Counted from the first letter of the stretch, positions 1 through 5,291 are shown. The stretch is DNA of 6,085 nucleotides from Oxalobacteraceae bacterium UBA5157 (GCA_002415335.1 DHXL01000293.1:1-6085), one strand, 5' to 3'. Notes: generated by a model not told the origin, from the letters alone. A program made the numbers and translations.

Positions 1-2
1 GC

Positions 3-106
3 CCCACAATGGGCTCCGACTTGCTATCCGCTAAGCGAATGCAAGATCGTATGTCCCACAAGGGGACTCCGACCTGCTATCCGCTGAAGCGAATGCAAGA
101 TCGTAT
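3..106. repeat. Two tandem copies of an imperfect ~53-bp repeat
   Basis: Copy 1 (3-54) and copy 2 (55-106) share the blocks CCCACAA, CTCCGAC, TGCTATCCGCT and AAGCGAATGCAAGATCGTAT in the same order. They differ by a few substitutions and two single-base insertions in copy 2. Copy 2 contains a small hairpin at its junction (GTCCC at 53-57, loop ACAAG, GGGAC at 63-67), and copy 1 has a similar but imperfect one at the window edge. The array lies beyond the 3' end of the minus-strand nucleotidyltransferase gene and may continue to the left of the window. The open frames across it do not resemble protein. It is probably an intergenic dispersed or tandem repeat of unknown role. Confidence 0.8.
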
Positions 107-143
107 AACGACATTGCGCCGGCAGGCCCCACTTTGCCGCATG

Positions 144-159
144 CCGGGCGGGCGCCCGG
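144..159 (-). terminator. GC-rich hairpin after the nucleotidyltransferase gene (weak terminator candidate)
   Basis: A perfect 6-bp stem (CCGGGC at 144-149, GCCCGG at 154-159) with a 4-nt loop begins five bases past the stop codon of the minus-strand gene. There is no U-run on the minus strand and only a TTT on the plus side. It could slow RNA polymerase or protect the 3' end of the mRNA, but it is not a convincing intrinsic terminator. Confidence 0.25.
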
Positions 160-164
160 TTTGC

Positions 165-752
165 TCATCCGAGGTCGTCGACGGTATCGATATCGCGGTG
201 AATTCCCGCATCATCGACTGCCGTTTCAACCACCGCAAGAGTCTGGAGCAAGCTGCGCGCGCCTCGGTCACCGCTCAATTCCAGCAGTCGCGGCAAGTGC
301 AAGCGGCTGAACGCCACCGGATTGCCGCGCCGTCCAGCATGGGTCGGCACCGCGATATCGGCACCATCGGCGATCGCCCGCAGCAATGCGGCGATGGTGG
401 CCGGCTGGACATACGGCATGTCGGCCAGGGCGATCAGCCAGCCGCCGGCCTCGCGGGTCAGGGTCAGCGCAAACACCAGCGATGCCCCCATGCCGTCCTC
501 TGCAGTCGGACACTCGGTCACCGCGCAACCGAGCATGCGTAATTGCGCGGCGAGTGCATCGGCGCCGGGACGCACCACCGCCTGCACCATCGGCAAGACG
601 GCCAGCATATTCTTTGCGGCCGCAACGGCGACCGCGTCGCCATTCTCGATCACTTGCATGAGTTTGTCTTGTGCGCCGCTCGGATCGAAACGCGCGCCCC
701 TGCCCGCTGCCAGCAAAATACCTGCGAACTGATCGGCACGCGCTACATGCAT
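165..752 (-). CDS. MobA/MocA-like molybdopterin nucleotidyltransferase
   Basis: This 195-residue protein fits the MobA-like NTP-transferase family. These enzymes attach CMP or GMP to molybdopterin to finish the cofactor of molybdenum hydroxylases such as xanthine dehydrogenase. Seen in the sequence: the N-terminal nucleotide-binding loop LAAGRGARF (residues 14-22) with the conserved Lys of DKL (30), the metal-binding-type ADMP (110-113), GNPVAF (143-148), GDRGAR (161-166) and the C-terminal HRDIDT (185-190). The GNPVAF and GDRGAR blocks are closer to MocA-type cytidylyltransferases than to MobA, but base specificity cannot be settled here. The start at 752 has AGGGAG about nine bases upstream. 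It is the third gene of a co-directional run, 48 nt after dsbC. No molybdoenzyme gene is visible, so its client enzyme is unknown. Length is typical. Confidence 0.85.
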   Translation of the reverse strand: MHVARADQFAGILLAAGRGARFDPSGAQDKLMQVIENGDAVAVAAAKNMLAVLPMVQAVVRPGADALAAQLRMLGCAVTECPTAEDGMGASLVFALTLTREAGGWLIALADMPYVQPATIAALLRAIADGADIAVPTHAGRRGNPVAFSRLHLPRLLELSGDRGARSLLQTLAVVETAVDDAGIHRDIDTVDDLG

Positions 753-800
753 CCGGACCCGCTCCCTGGAAAGGGGATTACCGTGAATCGATGATTGCTG

Positions 801-1520
801 CTATTTGATGGCGGCAAACTTGGTTTCGAGCGCCTTGGCATCGATCGCGCCGGGGATGCGCGACCCATCGGTGAAGAAAATGGTCGGTGTTCCAGTGATC
901 TTCATCTTCTGTCCGAGCGCCAATACCTGTTCGTTCGGAGCGTTGCAACTGGCGGGTGCCGCGGCAGCGGCCTTGCCGTTCAACATCCAGTCATCCCATG
1001 CCTTGGCGGGATCGGCGGTGCACCAGATATTCTTGGACTTGATCGCCGAATCTGCTGCCAGGATGTTGTACATGAAGGTGTAGACCGTCACGTTATTCAT
1101 CTCCTGCAACGTGTGGCGGAAACGCTTGCAGTAACCGCAGTTTGGATCCTCAAATACGGCGATCACGCGCTTGCCGTCGCCTTTGACCATCTTTACCGCG
1201 GAGGCCAGCGGCAGGTCCGTAAACTTGATCTTGCTGATCTCGTCGACCCGTTGCTTGGTGTAATCCTGATAGGTCTGCGTATCGATCACGCGGCCCACGA
1301 ATAGATATTTCGCCTTCTCGTCGGTATAGATGATGTCGCCACCGGTGCGCACTTCGTACAGGCCCGAGTATGGCGTCTTGACGACCGAGTCGACTTTGGC
1401 GCCCGGACCCAGGCGCGGCTCGATCAACTTCTTGACCGCTGCTTCTTGCGTGGTCTCGCCAAACGACGCCGCGGCAGTCAATCCCAGAGTTGCCGCGAGA
1501 ACCAGTTTTATTATGTTCAT
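801..1520 (-). CDS. dsbC: Periplasmic thiol:disulfide interchange protein DsbC
   Basis: This 239-residue protein has the layout of DsbC, the periplasmic isomerase that reshuffles wrong disulfides and is kept reduced by DsbD. A signal peptide (residues 1 to about 21, with a hydrophobic LVLAATLGLTAAA core) is followed by the N-terminal dimerisation domain (about 25-85), a linker helix and a thioredoxin-fold domain. The active site is C128-G-Y-C131, preceded by FEDPNC. The cis-Pro loop is T211-P212. A second pair, C167 and C192, matches the structural disulfide of known DsbC proteins. The start at 1520 is preceded by a GGAAAG ribosome site, and the mature N-terminus is well formed. The gene lies 33 nt after the hydroxylase gene and is probably co-transcribed with it. 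CGYC, the presence of a dimerisation domain and the length favour DsbC over DsbA; DsbG is a less likely alternative. Confidence 0.93.
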   Translation of the reverse strand: MNIIKLVLAATLGLTAAASFGETTQEAAVKKLIEPRLGPGAKVDSVVKTPYSGLYEVRTGGDIIYTDEKAKYLFVGRVIDTQTYQDYTKQRVDEISKIKFTDLPLASAVKMVKGDGKRVIAVFEDPNCGYCKRFRHTLQEMNNVTVYTFMYNILAADSAIKSKNIWCTADPAKAWDDWMLNGKAAAAAPASCNAPNEQVLALGQKMKITGTPTIFFTDGSRIPGAIDAKALETKFAAIK

Positions 1521-1553
1521 GACTTCTTTCCAATTAATCGAACCACTGCAAAT

Positions 1554-2747
1554 TCACCCACGCTTGCCCAAGGCTTGCGCGATCAGGCGTCTCTTTAAGA
1601 CCGGCAACTTATTCACCAAGTTCAATCCCACGTTGCGCGCCAGGCGCAGAGGGCCAAAATCGGCCGCAAATAAACGCTGCAAGCCGTCTGTGGCGAGCTG
1701 CATCAGCAATACCTGTTCCTTGCGCGCGCGCGCATAGCGCCCCAGCAGCCTGGCATCGCCGCAATCGCGGTATGCGCCGCGCTCGGCCAAGGTGTCCAGC
1801 AGCGAGGCCACGTCGGCGAAACCGAGATTCATGCCATGCCCGGCCAACGGATGCACCACGTGCGCCGCGTCTCCCACCAGTGCAACCCGCGCAGCCGTGA
1901 TCGCGTGCGGTCGGATCAGCGCCAGCGGGATCGCCTTGATCGCTTCCGGTTGCAACGGATGCAATCGTCCCAGCTGGCCCGCACATAGCTCGCTCACGCG
2001 TTCGGCCACGCGCGTCAACGGCTCGTGCAACAGGGTCTCGGCCAACGCGTCCGGCGCCGACCAGACCAGCGACACCCTTTGCCCCGGCAACGGCAGCAGC
2101 GCGACGATCCCCTGCGCGGAGTTGAACCATTGATAGGCGATGCCATTATGCGGCCGGTCGCAACTGAAATTAGTAACGATGGCGCGCTGCTTGTACGGCC
2201 GGTAGTCGATGCCGATTTCGGATTGCGCGCGCACCCAGGATTGGCCGCCATCGGCCCCCACCACCAGCGATGCGGCTATCGTGTCGCCGCTCTCCAGCTG
2301 TATCGTTGCCTGTGCGCCATCGACGCTCAAGCGCGTGCTGCGGCCGGTCACGATGCGCACGTTGGGCGCGAATTTCAATGCCGCCTCCAGCGCCTGGTTC
2401 AAATTCTGGTCTTCGACGATCCACGCCAGCGCGTCGGCACGCGCGCCATACGCGTCGAATGAAAGCCGTCCGGCATCCTGCCCGCCGTCGCCGGCGACTT
2501 CCATCGCGTCGACCGACGCGATGCGCGCGGCGTCGAGCGCATCCCACACTTTCACCTTCGCCAGCAGGCTTTTCGCGACCTGGTTGAGCGCATACACCCG
2601 CACGTCCCAGTTAGGAGATGGTGCCGCCGCAACCGCGCTGTCGGGGCTCAAGAGAATGACACTAAGTCCGACCTGCGCGAATCCAAGCGCCGCCGTCTTG
2701 CCGATGGCGCCGTTACCGATAATGCAAATATCGCTTTGCAAATGCAT
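1554..2747 (-). CDS. UbiH/UbiF/VisC/COQ6-family FAD-dependent hydroxylase
   Basis: This 397-residue flavoprotein belongs to the aromatic-ring hydroxylase family that adds hydroxyls to the ubiquinone precursor ring using O2 and FAD. Seen: the Rossmann loop G11-N-G-A-I-G16 near the N-terminus, the substrate/FAD region around residues 105-120, the G164-A-D-G-G168 motif, and the second FAD motif VALVGDAAH (288-296) running into HPLAGHGMNLGFADV (299-313). That last block is the hallmark of the UbiH/COQ6 family. The length is normal. An upstream in-frame ATG at 2807 exists, but it lies inside a perfect -10 box and the extra 20 residues precede the FAD fold, so 2747 is chosen; the SD-like AGGCGG there sits rather far (10 nt) from the ATG. 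Beta-proteobacteria carry different combinations of UbiH, UbiF, UbiL and UbiM, and which ring carbon this one hydroxylates cannot be read from the sequence. It heads the operon with dsbC and the nucleotidyltransferase gene. Confidence 0.92.
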   Translation of the reverse strand: MHLQSDICIIGNGAIGKTAALGFAQVGLSVILLSPDSAVAAAPSPNWDVRVYALNQVAKSLLAKVKVWDALDAARIASVDAMEVAGDGGQDAGRLSFDAYGARADALAWIVEDQNLNQALEAALKFAPNVRIVTGRSTRLSVDGAQATIQLESGDTIAASLVVGADGGQSWVRAQSEIGIDYRPYKQRAIVTNFSCDRPHNGIAYQWFNSAQGIVALLPLPGQRVSLVWSAPDALAETLLHEPLTRVAERVSELCAGQLGRLHPLQPEAIKAIPLALIRPHAITAARVALVGDAAHVVHPLAGHGMNLGFADVASLLDTLAERGAYRDCGDARLLGRYARARKEQVLLMQLATDGLQRLFAADFGPLRLARNVGLNLVNKLPVLKRRLIAQALGKRG

Positions 2748-2805
2748 AGAACGCAAACCGCCTGTGTAATTAATCCGGAGCCCGGCGAAACCGTGTATGA
2801 GGGGC

Positions 2806-2811
2806 ATTATA
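2806..2811 (-). promoter_or_regulatory. -10 box of the hydroxylase-dsbC operon promoter
   Basis: The minus strand reads TATAAT, a perfect sigma-70 -10 hexamer. The -35 at 17-18 bp spacing is poor (CGATCC or GCGATC), so an activator or extended contacts may be needed. Transcription would start near 2799, giving a leader of about 50 nt before the ATG at 2747. It is divergent from the tRNA-Phe promoter; the two -10 boxes lie about 56 bp apart. Confidence 0.55.
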
Positions 2812-2844
2812 GCGTTTGCCGCGGATCAGGATCGCATCTATTCC

Positions 2845-2872
2845 TTGCAAAATCCGGCAGGTTTGCTATACT
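2845..2872 (+). promoter_or_regulatory. Sigma-70 promoter of tRNA-Phe with GC-rich discriminator
   Basis: The -35 is TTGCAA (2845-2850) and the -10 is TATACT (2867-2872, 5 of 6 consensus), spaced 16 bp apart. The stretch after the -10 is TGCGCGCC, a GC-rich discriminator of the type that makes stable-RNA promoters sensitive to ppGpp/DksA. The predicted start (about 2879) lies a few bases before the mature tRNA 5' end at 2883. Confidence 0.7.
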
Positions 2873-2882
2873 TGCGCGCCTT

Positions 2883-2958
2883 GGCCTGGTAGCTCAGTCG
2901 GTAGAGCAGAGGATTGAAAATCCTTGTGTCGGTGGTTCGATTCCGCCCCGGGCCACCA
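2883..2958 (+). tRNA. tRNA-Phe (anticodon GAA)
   Basis: This 76-nt gene folds as a full cloverleaf. The acceptor stem GGCCTGG pairs with CCGGGCC (one G-U pair). The D-arm contains AGCTCAGTCGGTAGAGC, and the anticodon stem GAGGA/TCCTT encloses the loop TTGAAAA with anticodon GAA. The T-arm GGTGG/CCGCC encloses TTCGATT. The discriminator A and the CCA end are encoded in the DNA. It closely resembles enterobacterial tRNA-Phe. It has its own promoter and terminator, so it is a single-gene transcription unit. Confidence 0.97.
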
Positions 2959-2976
2959 AGAAATACGCAGTAAATC

Positions 2977-3011
2977 AAAGGATTACACGCTTCGGCCTGT
3001 AATCCTTTTTT
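2977..3011 (+). terminator. Intrinsic terminator of tRNA-Phe
   Basis: An 11-bp stem (AAAGGATTACA at 2977-2987 with TGTAATCCTTT at 2998-3008) is topped, after one C-C mismatch, by a 2-bp extension and an exceptionally stable cTTCGg tetraloop (2990-2995). A run of six T follows at 3006-3011. It starts 19 nt after the tRNA CCA end. The stem begins with AAA, so it may also work weakly on the other strand. Confidence 0.92.
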
Positions 3012-3183
3012 GCTTTCCTGCTTCGCACTATCTCCATGTAACCACTGTGTAACCCGATTCGATCAACAGCCGGCTCCAGCATCAAGAGGTTCGCGCGAAG
3101 TGGTTTGGCTTGCCAAGCCTGAAGTGAACCGAGGGGAGATTCTGGCGTCGAAATCTATGTCGCAGATCGTTGTGGAGCCTGCC
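3012..3183. other. Leader region of the Asp/His-rich lipoprotein gene, with a short palindrome
   Basis: No gene is recognised between the tRNA terminator and the lipoprotein start. An open frame runs through it in phase with the lipoprotein, but its residues do not look like protein and a lipoprotein signal must be N-terminal. A 13-base inverted repeat, GGCTTG-C-CAAGCC (3107-3119), lies about 65 bp before the start codon and could be an operator. No convincing -10/-35 pair was found. Confidence 0.35.
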
Positions 3184-3444
3184 ATGAAACGTCTCTCGAT
3201 ATTGCTCACGCTGGCCGTGTTGCCCGTGGTACTCGGCGGCTGTGTAGCGACGGCGCCATATGGCCCAGGCGGGGAAGCTGGCTATCACTATGAAGGCGAC
3301 GGCCGGAATGACCACCGCGACGACCGCGACCGGGATGATCGCCGCCACGACAAGGATGACAAAGAGCACCATGGCGACCGTGATCATGGAGATCGTGATG
3401 GCGACCGAGGCGACGGAAGTCATGAAGATCGAGGAGGAGGTTGA
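3184..3444 (+). CDS. Small lipoprotein with Asp/His/Arg-rich low-complexity tail
   Basis: This is an 86-residue predicted lipoprotein of unknown function. The start at 3184 has GGAG (3174-3177) six bases upstream and places MKR plus a hydrophobic segment directly before the lipobox V-L-G-G-C, with the lipidated Cys at residue 20. After a short Gly/Pro/Tyr linker (about 21-41), the rest is almost only Asp, His, Arg, Gly and some Lys and Glu. Typical stretches are DDRDRDDRRHDKDDKEHHG and GDRDHGDRDGDRGDG. Such a chain is expected to be disordered and strongly charged, and the many Asp and His residues could bind divalent metals or interact with cell wall or LPS; this is inference. Similar short D/H-rich lipoproteins occur in Burkholderiales, but I know of no assigned role. 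Codon choice varies among near-repeats, so the tail is not a recent DNA expansion. Confidence 0.75.
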   Translation: MKRLSILLTLAVLPVVLGGCVATAPYGPGGEAGYHYEGDGRNDHRDDRDRDDRRHDKDDKEHHGDRDHGDRDGDRGDGSHEDRGGG

Positions 3445-3490
3445 GGTAGCTCTGGCGGTAATTCGGCCATCGCCGAAGCAGCTGGGGGAA

Positions 3491-3506
3491 ATCCTAACGT
3501 TAGGAT
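3491..3506. other. Perfect 16-bp palindrome ATCCTAACGTTAGGAT
   Basis: The sequence is fully self-complementary. It lies 46 bp past the lipoprotein stop and just before the terminator of the opposing operon. With no spacer it would make a poor RNA hairpin, so a protein-binding site is more likely than a terminator. Its core TAACGTTA shares AACGTT with the paired motif upstream of the hicBA genes. Confidence 0.55.
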
Positions 3507-3517
3507 CTGGGGGCGTT

Positions 3518-3540
3518 AAAAAGCCCGCGCTGGGCGGGCT
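3518..3540 (-). terminator. Intrinsic terminator of the hicBA operon
   Basis: On the minus strand a perfect 7-bp GC-rich stem (AGCCCGC/GCGGGCT at 3522-3528 and 3534-3540) with a 5-nt loop runs directly into TTTTT (complement of the A-run at 3518-3522). It lies seven bases past the hicA stop codon. The plus side has no T-run, so it serves the minus-strand genes. Confidence 0.85.
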
Positions 3541-3547
3541 CTAGAAA

Positions 3548-3790
3548 TTACTTCTTCAGCTGGGCGTAAAACTCTTTTTTCGATACTCCGGCTTGTCGAG
3601 ACATGAAATCAATAAGAATCTGGCTGAATGGAGCTTTGGGACAGTCAACAGTGACTTTCCAAAATCCTTTATCAGTTCTTTTTACCCATTGCTCATGAGA
3701 GGTAGATTTTTGATCGCGTGGTTCGAACCCCAAAGCCTTCAGTATCCTCTTCACGTCTTTGCATGTGAGCGGTGGGTAGACGCTACTCAA
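3548..3790 (-). CDS. hicA: HicA family mRNA interferase toxin
   Basis: This 80-residue protein fits HicA, the toxin of type II HicAB systems, a small double-stranded-RNA-binding-fold RNase that cleaves mRNA. Family marks: the opening helix LTCKDVKRILKALGFE (8-23), the S31-H32 pair whose His is the expected catalytic residue, a beta hairpin (WVKRTDKGFWKVTV, 35-48), and a C-terminal helix region (ILIDFMSRQAGVSKKEFYAQL) that matches the usual 'L..I.KQAGLS..EF' ending. The first in-frame start is a TTG at 3790, two bases after the antitoxin-like gene's stop, with no strong ribosome site of its own. Translation is probably coupled to the upstream gene, which would keep the toxin low. The usual G-S-H-H reads S-T-S-H-E here; the second His is replaced, but the key His remains. 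It is followed by a strong terminator. Confidence 0.88.
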   Translation of the reverse strand: MSSVYPPLTCKDVKRILKALGFEPRDQKSTSHEQWVKRTDKGFWKVTVDCPKAPFSQILIDFMSRQAGVSKKEFYAQLKK

Positions 3791-3792
3791 GA

Positions 3793-4116
3793 TCAGGCTG
3801 GGATTAGTTGCATCGGTTCCCGAAACGCCTTATGCCGATCATTTTGATGTCCCAGCAATTTTCGCTGCGCGATGCCAAGGCACCATTTCAGCCAATACTT
3901 CAGCGGTGCACGGCGCGACAATAGGGCCGGCGCAAACTCGCGATCTTGACCATGCAAGGCATCAGTTAAATACTCTTTGATTTGACCTGCGAGGATCAAT
4001 TTGGCCTCTTCCAGGGTATCGGCTTGCGCGGCAAGTGAAAAATCAAGGCAGATCAGAGACCATTGCCCGTCGCACCGCTCACCGTAAATTTTCAGCAACA
4101 AACGGCTTGCTTTCAT
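3793..4116 (-). CDS. HicB-like antitoxin, non-canonical, without visible DNA-binding domain
   Basis: This 107-residue protein is encoded directly upstream of hicA, two bases apart. Residues about 5-55 look like the degenerate RNase-H-like HicB fold: strands LLLKIYGE and QWSLICLDF, then the turn AAQADTLEEAKLILAGQIKEYL, which corresponds to the 'G.T.EEA......I..Y' helix of HicB. The C-terminal half (GQDREFAPALLSRRAPLKYW and onward) is Trp-rich and basic and shows neither a ribbon-helix-helix nor a helix-turn-helix domain, which most HicB proteins carry. The start at 4116 has GGAG (complement of 4123-4126) six bases upstream. A GTG at 4155 would add 13 residues but has no ribosome site. Role as antitoxin is inferred from position and fold. 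It could also be a related partner family not named HicB. Confidence 0.72.
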   Translation of the reverse strand: MKASRLLLKIYGERCDGQWSLICLDFSLAAQADTLEEAKLILAGQIKEYLTDALHGQDREFAPALLSRRAPLKYWLKWCLGIAQRKLLGHQNDRHKAFREPMQLIPA

Positions 4117-4128
4117 GGCGTACTCCGG

Positions 4129-4176
4129 TTGATATATTGATACGTAACGTTTCACAACGTTCGACTAAAGATCATA
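4129..4176 (-). promoter_or_regulatory. Probable hicBA control region with paired AACGTT motifs
   Basis: Two AACGTT palindromes (4146-4151 and 4156-4161) are spaced exactly 10 bp apart, one helical turn, within 45 bp upstream of the antitoxin-like start codon. A candidate -10, TATGAT (complement of 4171-4176, 5 of 6), lies just upstream but has a poor -35. Transcription from it would begin near 4164, so a protein bound to the AACGTT pair would block it. Other AT-rich -10-like sequences at 4129-4142 are too near the ribosome site or lack a -35. Confidence 0.4.
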
Positions 4177-4352
4177 CAGGAAATTCAACTCGCGATCCCT
4201 GTGCGGTTATACAGTGGTTTTTAGCACCCGTACCGCTTGCGCCCATGCATCATCTGGTTGCGGCCGCCGCGTGGTATCACAATTTGGCGCATGCCATCAT
4301 GGCTTCCCATGCGACTGTTCGCTCGAACCCAAACATCATGATGTGCGAGCCG
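4177..4352. other. Intergenic stretch with two short inverted repeats
   Basis: I see no convincing gene on either strand. ACATCATGATGT (4333-4344), a 12-bp palindrome, is flanked by the complementary pentamers GCTCG (4321-4325) and CGAGC (4346-4350). It lies a few bases past the stop codon of the lipoprotein gene ending at 4353. It may act as a 3' hairpin but lacks a U-run. A second small inverted repeat, GCCATCATGGC, lies nearby around 4293-4303. Confidence 0.4.
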
Positions 4353-4880
4353 CTATCTTGGCGGGGAAGGTTCGTCCGAATTATTTGCATACGAGTAACA
4401 CAATGCCGCTACATCGCCTCGACCTTTTTCTTTAAAAATACGGTTGGTCGCTTCAGCACAGGTCGGCCATGAATTGGAAAGCCTAAGCATGTAATCAAGC
4501 CGCCCGAAAAATAGCTCGTAGACCCCTTTCCCGGTTAAGTTTGGCATCTCTAGCGCATCAATCTTTGAAGCGCTGTTGACTCTAACTACAACTCCATTAG
4601 CGGAGTCCTCTGGTAGCACGCGCCATTCGAATATAAGCGCGTTAAAAATCATGGCATGCCAGCTGGTCGCCTTGAGTTCGCCGCCGAACCGCTGAATCTT
4701 GAAATTTCCATCGTCCGAGGCATTGAATACTCTTGTGGCCGCCGCAAATACCTCATCCTTGGTTTTGCCAGCATATTCGCGGGTCGTTATAGCGTCCATT
4801 TCTTCGATCGTGTACTTTGGGGTAATCCCTACGCACCCAGAAACAAGGGCCGCCGCCAACATGCTGATTATTGTTTTCAT
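4353..4880 (-). CDS. Predicted lipoprotein of unknown function
   Basis: This is a 175-residue protein with a short lipoprotein signal: MKTIISMLAAALVSGC, lipobox V-S-G-C with lipidated Cys at 16. The start at 4880 has AAGG five to six bases upstream. An ORF extended to 5042 is rejected because it would bury the signal peptide and overlap the next gene. The mature part begins PKYTIEEMDAITTREYAGKT (21-40), a pattern I associate with uncharacterised proteobacterial lipoproteins in which a Lys/Thr-rich turn is followed by an amphipathic helix (DEVFAAATRVF). A central beta-rich part has the repeating pattern of short strands (KIQRFGG, GVVVRVN). The end holds YELFFGRLDYMLRLSNSW (121-138) and two cysteines (141, 161) that could form a disulfide. 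It has +1 Cys then Val-Gly, so no Asp-2 inner-membrane retention signal; outer-membrane anchoring is likely. It lies 34 nt after the small secreted protein gene, probably in one transcript. Confidence 0.82.
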   Translation of the reverse strand: MKTIISMLAAALVSGCVGITPKYTIEEMDAITTREYAGKTKDEVFAAATRVFNASDDGNFKIQRFGGELKATSWHAMIFNALIFEWRVLPEDSANGVVVRVNSASKIDALEMPNLTGKGVYELFFGRLDYMLRLSNSWPTCAEATNRIFKEKGRGDVAALCYSYANNSDEPSPPR

Positions 4881-4914
4881 GCTTGCCTTGTATCGCATAG
4901 CGTGCCGTTGCGCC

Positions 4915-5163
4915 TTAATAATTCCCGGCAGCCACGCCACCATGACGCTCGCACACACGTAAAATGTGCTTCGACCCATCACTGCAACTGACCCGTGCGC
5001 GATGCGCCTTGATGGGAGTCCGAGCGTGCCGATGGCGGTCAATAGGGCGCGTTTTCGCGCTTGGATGTGAAGGCCATGAGCTAACAGACTTGAAATGGGA
5101 TTGCGCTTGTGCGAAGGGACTGACGCCTAAAACCAAGGCTGCGACACAGCATAGCTTCTTCAT
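4915..5163 (-). CDS. Small secreted protein with CSDG...CxxHGGV motif (DUF3761-like ending)
   Basis: This 82-residue predicted exported protein has a basic start (MKK), a hydrophobic core (CCVAALVLGV) and an A-Q-A cleavage site (A18-Q19-A20) before Q21. The middle (about 22-55) is Ser/His/Arg/Pro-rich and probably flexible. The end carries C60-S-D-G63 and C71-x-x-H74-G-G-V77. Many short secreted bacterial proteins and the DUF3761 family share a 'C.DG....C..HGGV' ending, where the two Cys probably pair. Function is unknown; a role at the cell surface or on plant- or host-derived polymers would be speculation. No clear SD precedes 5163, only an A-rich tract; an in-frame ATG at 5193 would add ten residues before the signal and cannot be excluded. 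It is probably the first gene of a pair with the lipoprotein at 4353-4880. Confidence 0.68.
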   Translation of the reverse strand: MKKLCCVAALVLGVSPFAQAQSHFKSVSSWPSHPSAKTRPIDRHRHARTPIKAHRARVSCSDGSKHILRVCERHGGVAAGNY

Positions 5164-5291
5164 GTTTTTTTTAAGATGAGGTCGGTTCAGCATTGCATTG
5201 TCGCACTATTTCAAGCCACCCCGCCTGTCGCGCATGCGCGCTATGACTTGGCTGCCGGTCTTCTGTTTAATATCCAACCGAAGTACCAGAT

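Noticed and set aside
1..110. CRISPR array from the left-edge repeats
   Set aside because: There are only two copies, adjacent without spacers, and of about 53 bp each; this is a tandem repeat.
9..542. Long plus-strand frame opposite the nucleotidyltransferase gene
   Set aside because: It crosses the tandem repeat and lies antisense to a gene with clear family motifs; its residues show only the composition of a mirrored high-GC gene.
2736..3002. Plus-strand frame across the tRNA gene
   Set aside because: It reads through a perfect tRNA cloverleaf and its terminator; the apparent protein is only the translated tRNA.
3010..3183. N-terminal extension of the Asp/His-rich lipoprotein
   Set aside because: The signal and lipobox must be N-terminal, and GGAG lies six bases before 3184.
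4035..4472. 145-codon plus-strand frame between the TA operon and the lipoprotein
   Set aside because: It overlaps the antisense of two supported genes and has no ribosome site or family signal.
4881..5042. N-terminal extension of the lipoprotein gene to an ATG at 5042
   Set aside because: It would place a lipoprotein signal in the middle of the protein and overlap the coding region of the small secreted protein; a good ribosome site precedes 4880.
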